Assembly: GCF_004310285.1 (NCBI RefSeq)
Contig: NZ_SISF01000034.1
Span: forward strand, 325,890 to 389,889
Direction: 5' to 3'
Origin: Agrobacterium cavarae
GTDB taxonomy: Bacteria; Pseudomonadota; Alphaproteobacteria; Rhizobiales; Rhizobiaceae
Length of the DNA stretch: 64,000 nt
Shown: positions 62,370 through 64,000 of the stretch, piece after piece
How the letters are laid out: every line of letters begins with the position of its first letter
Numbering within the stretch: position 1 is the stretch's first letter
Position numbers and translations under genes: made by a program
The notes under the pieces: generated by a model
The model's database searches: none
Told to the model about the DNA's origin: nothing
The model's input: the letters and a program-made list of their open reading frames with translations, nothing else

Positions 62370-63509
62370 TTGGCCGATACAGCCGAGCTGAAAGTCACCC
62401 CACTCCATTCCCTGCATCTCTCCCTCGGTGCCCGCATGGTGCCCTTTGCGGGCTACGACATGCCTGTGCAATATCCGGCGGGCGTTCTGAAGGAACATCT
62501 TCATACCCGTGCGTCGGCCGGTCTCTTCGATGTCTCCCACATGGGCCAGGTTATCTTGAAGGCCAAGTCCGGCAAGGTGGACGATGCCGCCCTTGCTTTG
62601 GAAAAGCTGGTGCCGGTCGATATCCTCAGCCTCAAAGCTGGTCGCCAGCGCTACGGCTTCTTCACCGATGAGAATGGCTGCATCCTCGACGACCTGATGA
62701 TCACCAATCTCGGCGACCATCTGTTCGTTGTCGTCAATGCTTCCTGCAAGGATGCCGATCTCGCGCATATGAAGGCGCATCTTTCTGACAGCTGCGAGAT
62801 CACGTTGCTTGACGATCGGGCGCTAATCGCGCTTCAGGGTCCGCGTGCAGAGGCTGTTCTCGCGGAACTCTGGGCGGGCGTCTCCGACATGAAGTTCATG
62901 GATGTGCGCGAAATTCCGCTGCATGACGTTCCCTGCATCGTGTCGCGCTCCGGTTACTCGGGTGAGGACGGTTTCGAAATCTCCGTTCCGGCCGACAAGG
63001 CCGAGGAGCTTGCCAAAGCCCTGCTCGAACATCCCGATTGCGAAGCCATCGGCCTTGGTGCGCGCGACAGTCTTCGGCTCGAAGCCGGTCTCTGCCTCTA
63101 TGGTAACGACATCGACACCACGACATCGCCGATCGAAGCATCGTTGGAATGGGCCATCCAGAAGGCGCGTCGTGCCGGCGGAGACCGCGAAGGCGGCTTT
63201 CCAGGTGCCGATCGCATTCTTGGCGAACTTGGCAATGGCACGAGCCGTCGCCGCGTCGGTCTGAAGCCCGAAGGCAAGGCGCCGGTGCGCGGTCATTCCA
63301 AGCTGTTTGCCGATGCCGAAGGCAAGACCGAGATCGGTGAGGTTACCTCTGGCGGCTTCGGCCCCACTGTGGAAGGCCCCGTTGCCATGGGCTACGTGCC
63401 CACCGACTACACGACACCTGGAACGGCGATCTTCGCCGAGGTGCGCGGTAAGTACCTTCCGGTCACCGTCGCTGCCCTGCCCTTCATCACACCCACCTAT
63501 AAGCGCTAA
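62370..63509 (+). CDS. gcvT: aminomethyltransferase (glycine cleavage T protein)
   Basis: T protein of about 379 aa that transfers the methylene group from the lipoyl arm of GcvH to tetrahydrofolate. It has LGARMVPFAGYDMPVQYPAG near the N-terminus, RSGYSGEDGFEISVP, and LRLEAGLCLYGNDID. I chose TTG 62370, preceded by GGAGG with 5-nt spacing and giving the usual N-terminus (ADTAELKVTPLHSLH). ATG 62334 would add 12 residues. Controlled by the tandem glycine riboswitch. Confidence 0.95.
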   Translation: MADTAELKVTPLHSLHLSLGARMVPFAGYDMPVQYPAGVLKEHLHTRASAGLFDVSHMGQVILKAKSGKVDDAALALEKLVPVDILSLKAGRQRYGFFTDENGCILDDLMITNLGDHLFVVVNASCKDADLAHMKAHLSDSCEITLLDDRALIALQGPRAEAVLAELWAGVSDMKFMDVREIPLHDVPCIVSRSGYSGEDGFEISVPADKAEELAKALLEHPDCEAIGLGARDSLRLEAGLCLYGNDIDTTTSPIEASLEWAIQKARRAGGDREGGFPGADRILGELGNGTSRRRVGLKPEGKAPVRGHSKLFADAEGKTEIGEVTSGGFGPTVEGPVAMGYVPTDYTTPGTAIFAEVRGKYLPVTVAALPFITPTYKR

Positions 63510-63524
63510 TCTGCGGAGAAACCC

Positions 63525-63887
63525 ATGCTGAAATTTACCCAGGAACACGAGTGGCTGAAGATCGAAGGCGATGTCGCCACCGTCGGGATTACCACGCACG
63601 CCGCAGAACAACTCGGCGATCTGGTTTTCGTTGAACTGCCGGACGTCGGCGCGACTTTCTCCAAGAACGGCGAAGCCGCAACCGTTGAAAGCGTCAAGGC
63701 CGCGTCGGATGTCTATTGTCCGCTGGACGGCGAGATCGTCGAGATCAACCAGGCGATCGTCGACGATCCGTCGCTGGTCAACTCCGACCCGCAGGGTGCC
63801 GGTTGGTTCTTCAAGCTGAAGCTTTCCAACGCCGCCGATGCCGATGCGCTGCTGGATGAAGCCGCCTATAAGGAGCTGGTCGCGTAA
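63525..63887 (+). CDS. gcvH: glycine cleavage system H protein
   Basis: Lipoyl carrier of 120 aa. The lipoylated lysine is Lys58, in ATVESVKAASDVYCPLDGEI. The N-terminus LKFTQEHEWLKIEGDVATVGIT is typical. It is 15 bp from gcvT and overlaps gcvP (TAATG). Confidence 0.97.
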   Translation: MLKFTQEHEWLKIEGDVATVGITTHAAEQLGDLVFVELPDVGATFSKNGEAATVESVKAASDVYCPLDGEIVEINQAIVDDPSLVNSDPQGAGWFFKLKLSNAADADALLDEAAYKELVA

Positions 63888-64000
63888 TGAACACGCCCAC
63901 TGAATTTCATTTCACCGACTACCAGCCCTATGACTTCGCCAATCGTCGTCATATCGGTCCGTCGCCGACGGAAATGGATGAGATGCTCAAGGTCATTGGC
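63887..64000 (+). CDS. gcvP: glycine dehydrogenase (P protein), 5' end
   Basis: First 38 codons of gcvP, cut by the window edge. MNTPTEFHFTDYQPYDFANRRHIGPSPTEM fits the P protein N-terminus (FxxRHIGPS). The P protein is the PLP-dependent decarboxylase of the glycine cleavage complex. The start overlaps the gcvH stop by one base. Confidence 0.93.
   Translation, partial: MNTPTEFHFTDYQPYDFANRRHIGPSPTEMDEMLKVIG

Noticed and set aside
1..64000. CRISPR arrays, prophage or defence systems
   Set aside because: No regularly spaced repeats, cas genes, phage structural genes or restriction-modification genes were found on either strand.

Overview
The window looks like a chromosomal segment of a Rhizobiaceae alphaproteobacterium (Agrobacterium/Rhizobium type). 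CckA, ClpS and ClpA, GyrA, holB, the F1-ATPase assembly factor ATP12, fused HPP-CBS, FUSC and DUF982/DUF992 proteins and the gcv operon all have rhizobial character. TTG and GTG starts are common, and three GGAAC-N18-TT promoters match the EcfG/RpoE2 general stress class. No plasmid, phage or conjugation genes are visible. One complete IS481-family element is the only clear mobile DNA.

Layout. 1-6.1 kb: two tandem palindromes, the cell-cycle kinase gene cckA, then clpS-clpA. 6.3-14.3 kb: azlCD, a PAP2 phosphatase, small stress-type proteins (DUF982, BON), a double cold-shock protein coupled to DUF192, glyoxalase I, an M15-like lipoprotein, HPP-CBS and MarC. 14.5-21.2 kb: gyrA, a DD-carboxypeptidase with a SPOR domain, and a 650-bp non-coding interval with three leftward small-RNA-like units. 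21.3-25.7 kb: a signalling operon of a LOV blue-light sensor, a giant CheB-CheR-PAS-HWE kinase and a single-domain response regulator. 25.9-37.1 kb: fghA, DUF1345, DUF188, a PAS-LuxR regulator, a CsbD-BON-DUF992 cluster, and the FUSC/FUSC/poxB operon divergent from a LysR gene. 37.5-39.4 kb: a stress-type lipoprotein, the IS481 element and tRNA-Ser(UGA).

39.6-49.3 kb is a dense rightward run of housekeeping genes: rlpA, a DacC-like protein with degenerate active-site motifs, tmk, holB, a NUDIX gene, metG, tatD, an MBL hydrolase and a ClC channel. 49.7-55.6 kb is accessory: an AT-rich lipoprotein, two AraC-type regulators, two quinone/alkenal-type reductases and an MFS exporter. 56.2-59.1 kb holds atp12-HAD-rluC-crcB. 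59.7-61.7 kb is a copper-handling cluster (cupredoxin, fused YcnI-PCuAC, DUF2946-like). The window ends with a tandem glycine riboswitch upstream of gcvT-gcvH-gcvP, with gcvP cut by the window edge.

The observations most worth following are the three tandem sRNA-like units at 20.1-20.6 kb, the LOV/CheB-CheR-HWE operon, the dispersed EcfG-type promoters, the covarying palindrome pair before cckA, and the DacC paralogue that lacks both SxN and KTG.
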